This document shows, one piece after another, positions 7,284-15,911 of a stretch of 52,441 bases of DNA; within the stretch, counting starts at the first letter, position 1; each line of letters opens with the position of its first letter. The DNA lies in the NCBI GenBank assembly GCA_016865865.1, contig VGOC01000013.1, forward strand, positions 1 to 52,441, written 5' to 3'. Both the position numbers and the translations under genes were made by a program. The notes under the pieces were generated by a model. That model did not search any database, was not told the DNA's origin, and saw nothing but the letters and a program-made list of their open reading frames with translations. This DNA is from Chloroflexota bacterium (lineage in GTDB: Bacteria; Chloroflexota; Anaerolineae; Anaerolineales; UBA11858).

Positions 7284-7529
7284 ATGGCCGCAAATAAAAG
7301 CAGCATTTCGCAAGCAAGCAATCTGGAAGAGATGGGGGAATTTTGGGATACACACGATTTCACCGAATATGATAGTGACGTGCCCGACGTCGGATTCGAA
7401 ATAATGTGCGCAGTCCCAATCGAGGTAGAACTACTCAACTCCCTCGAAAAACAAGCAAACCTTCGGGGCATCAAAGTGGAGACGCTTGTAAATCTTTGGT
7501 TGCAACAGAAGCTCGTAGAACAGCACTGA
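7284..7529 (+). CDS. BrnA/CopG-like antitoxin
   Basis: This 81-residue protein contains EEMGEFWDTHDFTEYDSD, the hallmark of BrnA and related CopG-type antitoxins. It is followed by a putative ribbon-helix-helix segment (IEVELLNSLEKQANLRGIKVETLVNLWLQQKL), which would bind DNA and the toxin. It follows the brnT-like gene directly and overlaps its restored 3' end by 14 bases. In this family the complex represses its own promoter; no operator was identified. The reading frame is intact although the toxin is frameshifted. Confidence 0.82.
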   Translation: MAANKSSISQASNLEEMGEFWDTHDFTEYDSDVPDVGFEIMCAVPIEVELLNSLEKQANLRGIKVETLVNLWLQQKLVEQH

Positions 7530-7643
7530 TTCGTGAAGAAATTTATTGCATAACGAGATGGCGGTTAACACCGGCTGTCGCGCACAGCGGCTTTCGCCGC
7601 TCAAAAACCGGCGCGATTTGCCAGAAGATGTTTCCGCCATAAT

Positions 7644-8513
7644 ATGCGCAAACCAAACCATGAACTATTGATCATATTCGCCGCCATGCTCTGGGGTACC
7701 ACCGGCACCGCCCAGGCATATGCCCCTCCGGGCGCGGACCCCAGGTCGGTTGGCGCCATCAGGTTGGCCATCGGCGGTCTCGCCTTGCTGACGATCACCC
7801 TGGGGCGCGGTTTCTCGCTTCGCAGGATCGAATGGAAATCGGCGCCGATGCTGATCGCTGGCATCTGCATGGCGGCATACAACCTCTTCTTCTTTGCAGG
7901 CGTGGCCAGGGCGGGGGTAGCTGTCGGCACGATTGTGACCATCGGAAGCTCTCCCATCCTGGCTGGCCTGCTGGGTTGGCTCCTCCGCAAGGAGCGCCCC
8001 GGGTGGCGCTGGTATCTGGCCACCATCCTGGCCGTTGCCGGCGGCGTTCTGCTGATCCTTCCGGGAGAAAAGATCCATATAGACCCGCAAGGCATCGCCC
8101 TGGCGTTGATCTCTGGGTTTTCCTATGCAGTCTTCTCTGTTACCAGCAAGGGCATGCTCGAGAAAACCCCTCCCGATGCCGCTATGGCAATCGTCTTCTC
8201 GCTGGGAGCAATCTTGCTCTCACCCATCCTTTTTCGCGCCGACTTGTCCTGGTTATCGCAGCCAAACGGCTGGATGTCAGCTCTATTCCTGGGCCTGGTC
8301 TCTACCGCGCTGGCCTATATCCTTTTCGCTCGAGGCCTGGTCTCTGTGCCGGTGGCCAAAGCGGTCACCCTCACGCTAGCAGAACCGCTGACCGCCTCTC
8401 TCTTGGGAGTCATCCTCCTCGACGAAGATCTGCCAAGGACCGCCGCTTCAGGCATCGGTCTGATCTTTGCGGGCCTGGTCGTGCTATCAACGGGAAAGTT
8501 GACTCCCCGATGA
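7644..8513 (+). CDS. EamA-family (DMT) transporter
   Basis: This is a 289-residue membrane protein with about ten hydrophobic helices arranged as two EamA repeats (roughly residues 5-138 and 148-284). It belongs to the drug/metabolite transporter superfamily, whose members export amino acids, metabolites or drugs. The substrate cannot be read from the sequence. The stop overlaps a possible ATG of the next small gene (ATGA at 8510-8513), so the two may be translationally coupled. Confidence 0.88.
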   Translation: MRKPNHELLIIFAAMLWGTTGTAQAYAPPGADPRSVGAIRLAIGGLALLTITLGRGFSLRRIEWKSAPMLIAGICMAAYNLFFFAGVARAGVAVGTIVTIGSSPILAGLLGWLLRKERPGWRWYLATILAVAGGVLLILPGEKIHIDPQGIALALISGFSYAVFSVTSKGMLEKTPPDAAMAIVFSLGAILLSPILFRADLSWLSQPNGWMSALFLGLVSTALAYILFARGLVSVPVAKAVTLTLAEPLTASLLGVILLDEDLPRTAASGIGLIFAGLVVLSTGKLTPR

Positions 8514-8545
8514 ATAGAATGCTACAATGCTGTCAGGAACCAACC

Positions 8546-8890
8546 ATGCCAAAACCCGGACTGCTACCCAAACAACTTCTCGACGTCCTAAAGAACCGAG
8601 AGATTTTCCCCATCGGCGCCTTGGCATACTATGGGCCTGACGATCAGACCTGCACGCGCATCATCGCCTGTGTAATCATTGCGCCCGACGCCATCCCTCG
8701 ATTCCAGCATTGGCAGGGTGACGAGGTGTGCGCCGATCCGCTGGCGGCCACAGAGATCGGACGATTCTTCAAACTGAACGGCGTCCAGGACGTGATCATG
8801 ACCGAGGGGATGATCGGCTGCCCGCACGATGAGGGGTACGACTACCCCGAAGGCGAAGTATGCCCGCTGTGTCCTTTTTGGCGCAGCTAA
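8546..8890 (+). CDS. Conserved-looking small hypothetical protein
   Basis: This is a 114-residue soluble protein with no recognised domain. It has a mixed helix and strand pattern (LLPKQLLDVLKNR, RIIACVIIAPDAIPRF, EIGRFFKLNGVQDVIM) and ends in a cysteine cluster (CPHDEGYDYPEGEVCPLCPFW) that could bind metal. The start at 8546 follows an AGGAACC site; an in-frame ATG at 8510 overlaps the EamA stop and would add 12 residues. The gene lies between the transporter and hisS on the same strand. The product is unknown. Confidence 0.68.
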   Translation: MPKPGLLPKQLLDVLKNREIFPIGALAYYGPDDQTCTRIIACVIIAPDAIPRFQHWQGDEVCADPLAATEIGRFFKLNGVQDVIMTEGMIGCPHDEGYDYPEGEVCPLCPFWRS

Positions 8891-8916
8891 GGCTTCCCAT
8901 GTTACAATTTCCCCTC

Positions 8917-10206
8917 ATGAAAAACATCATCCCTTCCGTCAAAGGAACACGCGATTTCTACCCCCGCGAGATGGCCATCCGCACCTGGCTATACGACAAA
9001 ATCCGCCAGGTTTCGGAGTCCTACGGCTATCAGGAATACGAAGGTCCGCTCCTGGAGACCGTCGAACTCTACGCGGCAAAATCCGGGGAAGAGCTGGTCA
9101 AAGAACAATCCTTCGTCTTCCCCGATCGCAGCGGCAATCTGATCACCCTGCGCCCCGAGCTGACCCCCACCCTGGTGCGCATGGTCGCCCAACGCCAGGG
9201 TCAACTGGCTTTCCCGCTGCGCTGGTGGTCTTTCGGCCCTTTCTGGCGTTACGAACGCCCGCAGAAAGGCCGCTCGCGCGAGTTCTTCCAATGGAATATT
9301 GACTTGATCGGCGAAGCCTCCCCCGAAGCTGACGCCGAGATAGTTGCCGTCATGGCTTCGTTTTTCGAAGCCACAGGATTGACCCCCACAGAAGTCGCCA
9401 TCCTGGTCAACAACCGCCGCTTGATGGATCGAGAATTGGGGAAAATCGGCCTGACAGAGGCGCAGCGTCCCGAGGCGTTTCGTCTGATAGACAGGCGGGA
9501 CAAGCTGACTCCCGAGGAGTGGTGTGACTACGCCCTGGAGCTTGGTCTCTCCCCGAGGCAGTTCGACCAATTGCTGGCCCTTTTGGAGAATCTCGAACTC
9601 TGGAAAGGTTCCGAGGAGTTAGCGCGCTTTTTCGAGGTCATCGCCGCCCTTGGCGTAGACGACTACGTCAAGTACGACCCGCAGATCATCCGCGGCCTGG
9701 ATTATTACACCGGCACGGTCTACGAAGGCCGCGCCACAACGCCCAGGCTCCGCCGCGCCCTGTCGGGCGGCGGTCGCTACGACAACCTGCTGGCCGACGT
9801 GGGCGGCGATCCACTCCCCGGCACAGGGTACGCCATGGGCGATGTGGTCATCACCCTCCTCCTAGAAGATACCGATAACCTGCCCAAAGACCTGGATGTA
9901 TCCCCCGCGCCGGTGCTGGTGACGGTCTTCGACGAGAGTTTGCTGCTGGCCTCCTACAAACTGGCCGCCGACCTGCGAGCCGCTGGCCTGAACGCCTCCT
10001 GCTATCCCGCGCCGGCCAAATTGAGCAAGCAATTCAAATACGCCGACCGCATCGGGGCGCGCCTGGCCCTGGTGCTGGGGCCGGACGAAAAGTCCCAGGG
10101 GCAGGTGACGGTCAAGAACCTGCTGGCTGGCGATCAAAGCATCATCCCGCAGGAGGAAGCTCCCGCCTTGATCGGTAAAATCCTTGCTTGCAAAAAACCT
10201 TCGTGA
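8917..10206 (+). CDS. hisS: Histidyl-tRNA synthetase HisS
   Basis: This 429-residue class II aminoacyl-tRNA synthetase charges tRNA-His with histidine. Motif 1 lies in the KGTRDFYPREM region, motif 2 around RYERPQKGRSREFFQWNIDLIG, the histidine-binding GLDYYTGTVYE loop and GGGRYDNL follow, and an anticodon-binding domain forms the C terminus. Length is typical. The start at 8917 fits the family N terminus; an in-frame ATG at 8899 would add six residues. Its cognate tRNA-His gene starts 17 bases after the stop, which strengthens the assignment. Confidence 0.96.
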   Translation: MKNIIPSVKGTRDFYPREMAIRTWLYDKIRQVSESYGYQEYEGPLLETVELYAAKSGEELVKEQSFVFPDRSGNLITLRPELTPTLVRMVAQRQGQLAFPLRWWSFGPFWRYERPQKGRSREFFQWNIDLIGEASPEADAEIVAVMASFFEATGLTPTEVAILVNNRRLMDRELGKIGLTEAQRPEAFRLIDRRDKLTPEEWCDYALELGLSPRQFDQLLALLENLELWKGSEELARFFEVIAALGVDDYVKYDPQIIRGLDYYTGTVYEGRATTPRLRRALSGGGRYDNLLADVGGDPLPGTGYAMGDVVITLLLEDTDNLPKDLDVSPAPVLVTVFDESLLLASYKLAADLRAAGLNASCYPAPAKLSKQFKYADRIGARLALVLGPDEKSQGQVTVKNLLAGDQSIIPQEEAPALIGKILACKKPS

Positions 10207-10212
10207 TAGAAT
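10184..10212 (+). promoter_or_regulatory. Probable tRNA-His promoter inside the hisS 3' end
   Basis: TTGCTT (10184-10189) and TAGAAT (10207-10212) are spaced by 17 bp. The predicted start near 10219 is five bases before the tRNA. The -35 box lies within the hisS coding end, so the tRNA could be transcribed alone as well as by readthrough. Confidence 0.5.
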
Positions 10213-10223
10213 ATCTCCCAAAT

Positions 10224-10296
10224 GGCGGATGTAGCTCAATGGCAGAGCGTCGCACTGTGGATGCGAATGTTGCGGGTTCGACCCCCGTCGTCCGCC
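10224..10296 (+). tRNA. tRNA-His (anticodon GTG)
   Basis: The cloverleaf is complete. The acceptor stem GCGGATG pairs with CGTCCGC with one G-U pair. The D arm contains GCTCAATGGCAGAGC, the anticodon arm TCGCA-CTGTGGA-TGCGA gives GTG, and the T arm contains GGTTCGACCCC. The extra G at -1 (10224) opposite C73 (10296) is the identity element of tRNA-His. The CCA end is not fully encoded. It follows hisS directly. Confidence 0.95.
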
Positions 10297-10620
10297 CAGG
10301 AGATATATACTTCCCCTCCGGTTTCATGGCTCTGGGGTAAATCACATCAGCTTGCAAATCTTCTTTGGCAAATGCGCCTGCCGTTGGATTTGACACATCC
10401 ATGGCTTCTAAATCATAGCTATCTCCGCCCTATCGAAGAGCTTCTCTAGAGTATTACCGTCAAAGATTTGCCTCATGTGCGAAAGTCTTCGAACCGCACA
10501 GTGCGCGGAGATCGCAGAGTTTTGCATGATATTCTCTCAGCGACCTCCGCGCCTTCCCTGAGTTTATCCAAGGGAAGGGTTCTCTGCGGTTATGGTTTCG
10601 GTTGTAGCATGAATGCCGCG
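10297..10620. other. Non-coding gap with repeat-type hairpin
   Basis: No convincing gene is seen between tRNA-His and the converging ABC transporter operon. From about 10490 to 10605 there is an imperfect palindrome built from CGCACAGTGCGCGGAG, CTCCGCGCCTTCCCT and TTCTCTGCGGTTATGG. This is the GCAGAG-type intergenic repeat that also recurs near 42400 and 51960. A small stem TTCCCTG...AAGGGAAGGG is included. It may serve as a terminator between the converging units. Confidence 0.5.
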
Positions 10621-11682
10621 CTACGGATGAAGAATTAATACCGCCTCACGCGAAAAGGTGAGTTGTTTCGTTTCGCCAACCCTGGGGAGTTCGAGATAGG
10701 GATTGTTGAAGGTATCAACGTATAATGTTTTCTCCCCGGTCCTCACCTGGACGCGCACGATAGAGCCAAGGAAGGTGACCTCCTCGACTGTACAAGCCAG
10801 GTTATTGACCTTCTTCTGCCCATCGGCAAAGCTCAACCGCTCAGGCCGGATAGCGATCATTACCCGATCGCCGTTCTTGTAGGCACCCAACGTTTGCGCA
10901 GTCTGTATATCCTGTCCTTCGATGGATAGAACGTTGCGCTGGTTATCGAGCACTTTGGCGTTGTAAGCATTCAACGTCCCTACGAAGTTGGCTACGAATT
11001 CCGTCTTCGGGAAGTTGTAGATTTCGAATGGAGGCCCGACCTGCTCGATCCGTCCCTGGTGCATTACCACCACCCGATCCGAGAGAGAGAGGGCCTCTTC
11101 CTGGTCATGGGTTACGTAGATGGCCGTTATGCCAAGTTTTTGCTGGATGGCGCGGATTTCCCCGCGTAACACCACGCGGATTTTTGCATCCAGCGCGGAA
11201 AGCGGCTCATCGAGCAGGAGAACCTCTGGGTTCAAGGCCAGGGCTCGCGCCAGGGCGACGCGCTGTTGCTGCCCACCAGATAGTTGGTGAGGATAGCGAT
11301 TAGCCAGACCCGGCATAGCGATCAACTCGAGCAATTCATCCACCCGCGCCTGGATCTCTTCCTGAGGTCGCTTATTCACCTTCATGCCGAAACCGATGTT
11401 CCCGCCGACGGTCATGTTGGGGAAGAGGGCGTAAGCCTGAAAGACCATGCCGACGTTACGCTGATTGGGGGGCTTGTTGGTGATATCCTCGCCCTTCACA
11501 ATGATTTTACCCTGGGTTGTCGTTTCGAATCCCGCAACCAAACGCAGGGTGGTCGTTTTTCCGCAACCGCTTGGGCCGAGAAAGGAAACCAGTTCGCCGC
11601 GTTCGACTTGCAAGTCGAAATCTTGTACAGCTACTGTCGAAGCAAAACTCTTGCTTATGTTATTGATTTCGAGAAAAGCCAT
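10621..11682 (-). CDS. ABC transporter ATPase of the PotA/FbpC type
   Basis: This 353-residue cytoplasmic ATPase powers the uptake system encoded upstream in the same operon. Walker A is GPSGCGKTT (36-44), the signature is LSGGQQQRVALARAL, and Walker B is VLLLDEPLSALD, followed by the H-loop region IYVTHDQEEA and a C-terminal TOBE domain. The start at 11682 gives the usual N terminus (MAFLEINNISKSF). It is the last gene of a substrate-binding, permease, permease, ATPase operon on the minus strand. Family members import polyamines, iron, phosphonates or similar; the ligand is not identifiable here. Confidence 0.94.
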   Translation of the reverse strand: MAFLEINNISKSFASTVAVQDFDLQVERGELVSFLGPSGCGKTTTLRLVAGFETTTQGKIIVKGEDITNKPPNQRNVGMVFQAYALFPNMTVGGNIGFGMKVNKRPQEEIQARVDELLELIAMPGLANRYPHQLSGGQQQRVALARALALNPEVLLLDEPLSALDAKIRVVLRGEIRAIQQKLGITAIYVTHDQEEALSLSDRVVVMHQGRIEQVGPPFEIYNFPKTEFVANFVGTLNAYNAKVLDNQRNVLSIEGQDIQTAQTLGAYKNGDRVMIAIRPERLSFADGQKKVNNLACTVEEVTFLGSIVRVQVRTGEKTLYVDTFNNPYLELPRVGETKQLTFSREAVLILHP

Positions 11683-11702
11683 GGAATACCTCGTTGTCTG
11701 AA

Positions 11703-12485
11703 TCAGTGCGCACCAGCGACCTGTTCTTGCCCAGGCGCACCGCGTCCGATCCATTGGAACAAACCGATGGAAGCCCAGGTGAGCAGAAAGCTAATCACGG
11801 CCATAGCCTGGGGGGTGTACGCCCGCATCGCCCCGATCTCTTCCATATAGGGGCCGAAAGCTGGCCAGGATAGCAGGGATGCAAAAGTGAATTCACCCAT
11901 CACGATGGCGAAAGTCAAGAATATCCCACTCAAGATCGCCACACGTAGATTTGGAAAGATCACCTTCGCCAATATCGTCCCCCAACCGGCGCCCATGCTG
12001 AGAGCCGCCTCGGTCAACGTTCGCACATCCATCGCCCGCAGACCCGTATCAACGGCGCGGAACATGTAGGGAAACGATAGAACGACATACCCGGCAATCA
12101 GCAGCACCGGGCTGCCAATCAGCAAGATGGGCGGTTGGGCGTACAGGCGGATCAGGCCAAACGTCAATACCACTGCGGGCACCACGAAAGGCATCAGGGT
12201 GATGAACTCGATGACTGGCCGGACACGGGGCAGACGCCAGTGTACCCAATAAGCGGTTGGCACCACCAGCAGCAGACTGACGCTGATCGTCAGGAGCGCC
12301 CAAAGCAGCGAATAACCGAAGTGGGAGAAAAATGCCGGATCAGTAAACGCCACTCGATAGGCCTCGAAGCTGTAGGTCCCTTTGATCATGCGCAGGCTGA
12401 ACTCGAAAACCGAAAATAAAGGCAGAAAGAAATAGATAAGCCCAATGACCAGGATAAACCATGCCCAGATGTTAGGTTTCTTCAT
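11703..12485 (-). CDS. ABC transporter permease, PotC-like
   Basis: This 260-residue inner-membrane permease has six predicted helices. The cytoplasmic EAA loop that docks to the ATPase is visible as EAALSMGAGWGTILAKVIFPNL. The start at 12485 overlaps the stop of the preceding permease by four bases (ATGA), indicating translational coupling. It forms the channel together with the upstream permease. Length and architecture match the second permease of spermidine/putrescine or iron type importers. Confidence 0.92.
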   Translation of the reverse strand: MKKPNIWAWFILVIGLIYFFLPLFSVFEFSLRMIKGTYSFEAYRVAFTDPAFFSHFGYSLLWALLTISVSLLLVVPTAYWVHWRLPRVRPVIEFITLMPFVVPAVVLTFGLIRLYAQPPILLIGSPVLLIAGYVVLSFPYMFRAVDTGLRAMDVRTLTEAALSMGAGWGTILAKVIFPNLRVAILSGIFLTFAIVMGEFTFASLLSWPAFGPYMEEIGAMRAYTPQAMAVISFLLTWASIGLFQWIGRGAPGQEQVAGAH

Positions 12486-13417
12486 CGCACCCACCTCGAT
12501 GTCTTGCGTTGCATATAGGCGTAACCGAACATGCAAACGCTCATGATAATGATCATGCCCAACGCCAGCGCATTCCCCAGGCCTGGGTTGTAGAGCACAT
12601 CACCCTGTATCTGAGCGCCGATCAAGATCGTCACCAGGTTGATGAAGCTACCAGAGAATGCGTAAGCCGTAGCATAAGCGCCAAAGGCATTGCCGAAGAG
12701 AAGGATCATCGTACCCAGGATCGAGGGCAGCAAAATCGGAAAGGCCACATACCGCCAATATTGCCAGGCTGAGCCGCCCAGGTTTTCGCATGCCTCACGC
12801 CATTCTCTGCGTAATCCATCCAAAGCAGGCGCCATGATCAACACCATCAAGGGGAATTGAAAATACATATAAACGATGCTCAAGCCCCAAATGGTGTAGA
12901 TGCTGAATCCCATTTGCCGAACATTGATTTCGAAAATCGCTTCGATCCAGCGCGTGATCAGGCCTGCGTTGCCCATCGTGGCGATAAAGGCAAACGCCAG
13001 CGGCACGCCGGCAAAATTCGAAGCGACGCCCGAGAAAGTCACCATGAAAGTCCGCATGCCGCGCGGCATACCCCCCAAAATGACTGCATAGGCCAACAAG
13101 AAGCCAAAGAAGCCGCCGCCAATCGCCGTGATGACGCTGATGCTCAGGCTGGCTTGATAGGCGTTGATAATATCACTCTCGGTCAGGATGGCGATGATAT
13201 TCTTGAAGGTGAAGCTGCCGTCTACGCCTTGAAAACTACGCACGACGATCGAAAATGATGGCAAAAACAGGAAGGCCAGGGCAAACAGGAAGAATGGCGC
13301 TACCCCTAACCAGGCCCAGTTGAAATCGAAACGGGGGGAGCGCGCAGGCTGCGCGCTCCCCTTCTTGGATTCTCGTTTGGTTAGTATTTTTTCTTCGAGC
13401 ACAGGATTATTCCCCAT
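12482..13417 (-). CDS. ABC transporter permease, PotB-like
   Basis: This 311-residue permease has an N-terminal hydrophilic stretch of about 35 residues, then six or so helices, with the EAA loop seen as EACENLGGSAWQYWRYVAFPILLP. The start at 13417 overlaps the end of the substrate-binding protein gene by 11 bases. An unusual feature is a perfect GC-rich palindrome inside the coding sequence (13335-13361), which encodes the GSAQPARSP part of the hydrophilic leader. This looks like a small palindromic insertion tolerated in a non-essential segment. Confidence 0.9.
   Translation of the reverse strand: MGNNPVLEEKILTKRESKKGSAQPARSPRFDFNWAWLGVAPFFLFALAFLFLPSFSIVVRSFQGVDGSFTFKNIIAILTESDIINAYQASLSISVITAIGGGFFGFLLAYAVILGGMPRGMRTFMVTFSGVASNFAGVPLAFAFIATMGNAGLITRWIEAIFEINVRQMGFSIYTIWGLSIVYMYFQFPLMVLIMAPALDGLRREWREACENLGGSAWQYWRYVAFPILLPSILGTMILLFGNAFGAYATAYAFSGSFINLVTILIGAQIQGDVLYNPGLGNALALGMIIIMSVCMFGYAYMQRKTSRWVR
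13335..13361. repeat. GC-rich palindrome inside a permease coding sequence
   Basis: GGGGAGCGCGCA (13335-13346) and TGCGCGCTCCCC (13350-13361) are exact reverse complements around three bases. They are within the reading frame of the PotB-like permease and encode part of its N-terminal hydrophilic leader. Confidence 0.8.
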
Positions 13418-14579
13418 AGACAACTTTGCGCCAGTTCTCGGTGATATAAGCCTTGGAAGAGGTAAGCTGTTCAACTGAGGGGAAGAACGCCTTTTCGTAG
13501 GCTTCGGCGGGGGGCAGCTTGGCTGCTAAATCAGCCGGGATGACGCCACGCTTAGCCATATCATTGAAGCGGATGGGGTGTGCATAGCCCTTGAGATACA
13601 GGAGCTGACCTTCATCCGACATGACGAACTCCCACCACAGACGGGCAGCATAGGGATGCGGCGCATAGGCGCTGATGCCGCCGGCATAGGGGCCAGCGAG
13701 GACGCCGGTCGTGGGTACCTTGATATCCAGATCCGGGTTCCCGGCCAGGGCATCGCGATTGGCCAACGCCAGGTAGTCCCATTCGATAACGATCGGCGTC
13801 TCACCCTGGGCGATCTTACCCTGATCGGCGATCACGGGGATGAAATTGCCGGCTTCGTTCATTTCCTTCCAGAATTGCAAACCAGCTTCGGGCGCCTTCT
13901 CGAAATCTCCGCCGGTGCGAGACAGCCCGGCCGCCAGCACAGTCTGAACGGACTGGTTCGATTTCAGCACATCGCCAGCCATCGCAACCATGCCCTTATA
14001 CTCAGGCTTGAGCAAATCTTCCCAATCCTGAGGCGTGTTGGCAATGGCAGGTTTGATGACCTCGAAGACCAGCACACCGTAATACTCTGCCCACCAGTAG
14101 CCATCCGGGTCCTTCATGGGGATAGTATCCCAATCTGCGACTTTATACTTGGCGACTAACCCGTCGGCCATCGCGGTGGCTGTATGCCCAACGCCGATGT
14201 CAATTACGTCGGGAGCCTGAGGGCCTTTGCTTTCCTTATTGGCCCGGATAGCCTCCAACTCATCGGACGAACCGGCATCTGGATTTAGCTCGTTGATGGT
14301 CATGTTATATTTCGTTTTGTAGGTCTCGATGATTTCGCCATAGTTGGCCCAGTCGTGGGGCAAAGCGATGGTGGTCAATTGGCCTTCAGACTGGGCGGCA
14401 GGGATCAATTGATCCAGAGGAATGGAGTTGCCGCTGGTGAGGTCTGGCAATCCGGCAGTGGTTTCAGCAACTTTGGGCGCACATGCCGCCAGGGTCGCGG
14501 TTGCACCTGCAAGGGCGCCTACTTTGAGGAAATCTCGGCGAGAAATCTTTCTCGATAAGGGACGATCATTCGATGACAT
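13407..14579 (-). CDS. Extracellular solute-binding lipoprotein (family 1, PotD-like)
   Basis: This 390-residue binding protein is the first gene of the importer operon. The N terminus combines a twin-arginine-like motif (SRRDFLK) with a lipobox (TLAAC), so it is probably exported by Tat and lipid-anchored. The mature part shows periplasmic binding protein features such as DVIDIGVGHTATAMADG and AGGISAYAPHPYAARLW. The start at 14579 follows a strong AGGAGG site; an earlier in-frame start at 14621 is unlikely. The ligand could be a polyamine, metal chelate or other small solute and is not determinable. Confidence 0.9.
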   Translation of the reverse strand: MSSNDRPLSRKISRRDFLKVGALAGATATLAACAPKVAETTAGLPDLTSGNSIPLDQLIPAAQSEGQLTTIALPHDWANYGEIIETYKTKYNMTINELNPDAGSSDELEAIRANKESKGPQAPDVIDIGVGHTATAMADGLVAKYKVADWDTIPMKDPDGYWWAEYYGVLVFEVIKPAIANTPQDWEDLLKPEYKGMVAMAGDVLKSNQSVQTVLAAGLSRTGGDFEKAPEAGLQFWKEMNEAGNFIPVIADQGKIAQGETPIVIEWDYLALANRDALAGNPDLDIKVPTTGVLAGPYAGGISAYAPHPYAARLWWEFVMSDEGQLLYLKGYAHPIRFNDMAKRGVIPADLAAKLPPAEAYEKAFFPSVEQLTSSKAYITENWRKVVYGE

Positions 14580-14926
14580 TTTAGCCTCCTGAAAAAAGAT
14601 GGGTACATGATCGGAAGTCATTCATTGAAGTGTCCTGACATAGAGTCAATTTGTCCTGTTCACCTCCATTTCTGAGATTTGTTCGGTAATTATATCCTTG
14701 GGCATCCATACCGAATCTGATACGAAAGATATGAAGAATGGATGGCCACTCCATGGGTTGACGAGGGCGAAACATACCCCTCCCATTCCCAGCAATCGGG
14801 AGCTTCCCCAGCGAGTGGTATACTAGTCCTTAATCAGTATACCATAATCTTTTTTTCGTCAAGTTGTTTTTTCGTCTGCTTTCGCGCCTTTCGTGATTTT
14901 TGTGGACAATTTTCTCTTTCACATTC
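14580..14926. other. Divergent intergenic region with a palindromic site
   Basis: This is the 347-bp space between the ABC operon (minus) and the YitT gene (plus). It holds a 9-bp inverted repeat, TGGTATACT (14816-14824) and AGTATACCA (14836-14844), followed on the plus strand by TAATCTTTTTTT, which could be an operator or a weak terminator. A TATAAT on the minus strand (14694-14689) may be the -10 of the ABC operon, but a good -35 is missing. No gene is seen. Confidence 0.45.
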
Positions 14927-15871
14927 ATGAGTAAAAGAACCCCTTCACCAACCAGGCGATTTCGTCTACGATTCTCCTGGCGGAATTTCTTCTTTCTGAC
15001 GATTGGCAGCCTGTTACTGGCGGTGAACGTTGATCTCTTCCTATCTCCCGCCAGGATCGCTCCCGGCGGGGTTTCGGGCACAGCCATCATCATCCATGCT
15101 TTTACAGATTGGCCGATTGGTCTGCTGATGCTGGCGCTGAATATCCCTATGCTGATCGTCGGTTTCTGGCACCTGGGACGGTTCAACTTCCTCTTCCGCA
15201 CTCTCTACGTCGTGGTGCTTTACAGCATTGGCGTAGATGTGCTCGCGCGCTGGATTCCCCCTCGAGGCATCACAGACGACCTGTTATTGAATGCCTTGTA
15301 CGCCGGGATTCTGGGCGGAATCGGCACAGGCCTAGTTTATCGGGGACGCGGCACCTCCGGGGGAACCGGCGTCCTGGGGCGCGTGCTGCAATTGAAGACT
15401 GGCATCCCCATCAGCCAGGTGTACCTGCTCACCGATGGAGGCGTGGTCTTGATCGCCGGCCTGGTGTTTGGTTGGGATCGCGCTTTATACGCGATGATGA
15501 CCCTGTTCATCTGGGGCATGGCCGCCGATCAGATTCTCGAAGGCCCCAGCGTGGTGCGCACCGTCTTCATCATCACCGACCAGCCTGAAAGCGTGACTGG
15601 CGCAGTGTTCGAACACCTGGGGTTGGGCGTGACCGCCTGGCCTGCGCGCGGCATGTTCACCGAGAGCGAGCATACCGTCCTGTTTTGCACGATCAACCGC
15701 CCCGATGTCAACGCCCTGAGAGAAGTAGTCATCAACAGAGACCCCAATGCTTTTGTGGTCATCGGCCACGGCCACCAGACCATCGGCGGCGTTCTGCCCC
15801 GCCAGGCGCGTTCCGTAGAGTTGCCAGCCAGGGATGCAATGACAGAGTTCACTGAAAAAGCTCATGAATGA
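14927..15871 (+). CDS. YitT-family membrane protein with DUF2179 domain
   Basis: This 314-residue protein has an N-terminal set of five to six membrane helices containing the family hallmark SPARIAPGGVSGTAII and GTGLVYRGRGTSGGTGVL. A soluble C-terminal DUF2179 domain follows (about residues 205-290: RTVFIITDQPESVTGAVFEHLGLGVTAW). The molecular function of this family is not established. The start at 14927 was chosen because it is the first ATG; the TTG further upstream lacks support. The kinase-like gene follows 40 bp downstream on the same strand. Confidence 0.88.
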   Translation: MSKRTPSPTRRFRLRFSWRNFFFLTIGSLLLAVNVDLFLSPARIAPGGVSGTAIIIHAFTDWPIGLLMLALNIPMLIVGFWHLGRFNFLFRTLYVVVLYSIGVDVLARWIPPRGITDDLLLNALYAGILGGIGTGLVYRGRGTSGGTGVLGRVLQLKTGIPISQVYLLTDGGVVLIAGLVFGWDRALYAMMTLFIWGMAADQILEGPSVVRTVFIITDQPESVTGAVFEHLGLGVTAWPARGMFTESEHTVLFCTINRPDVNALREVVINRDPNAFVVIGHGHQTIGGVLPRQARSVELPARDAMTEFTEKAHE

Positions 15872-15911
15872 AGGGGCCGGGGCGGCATGACAGAAATCGA
15901 AGAGAACGGCG

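Noticed and set aside
10142-10402. Minus-strand frame antisense to the hisS end and tRNA-His
   Set aside because: It overlaps the tRNA and hisS and has no recognisable domain; the residue pattern is weak.
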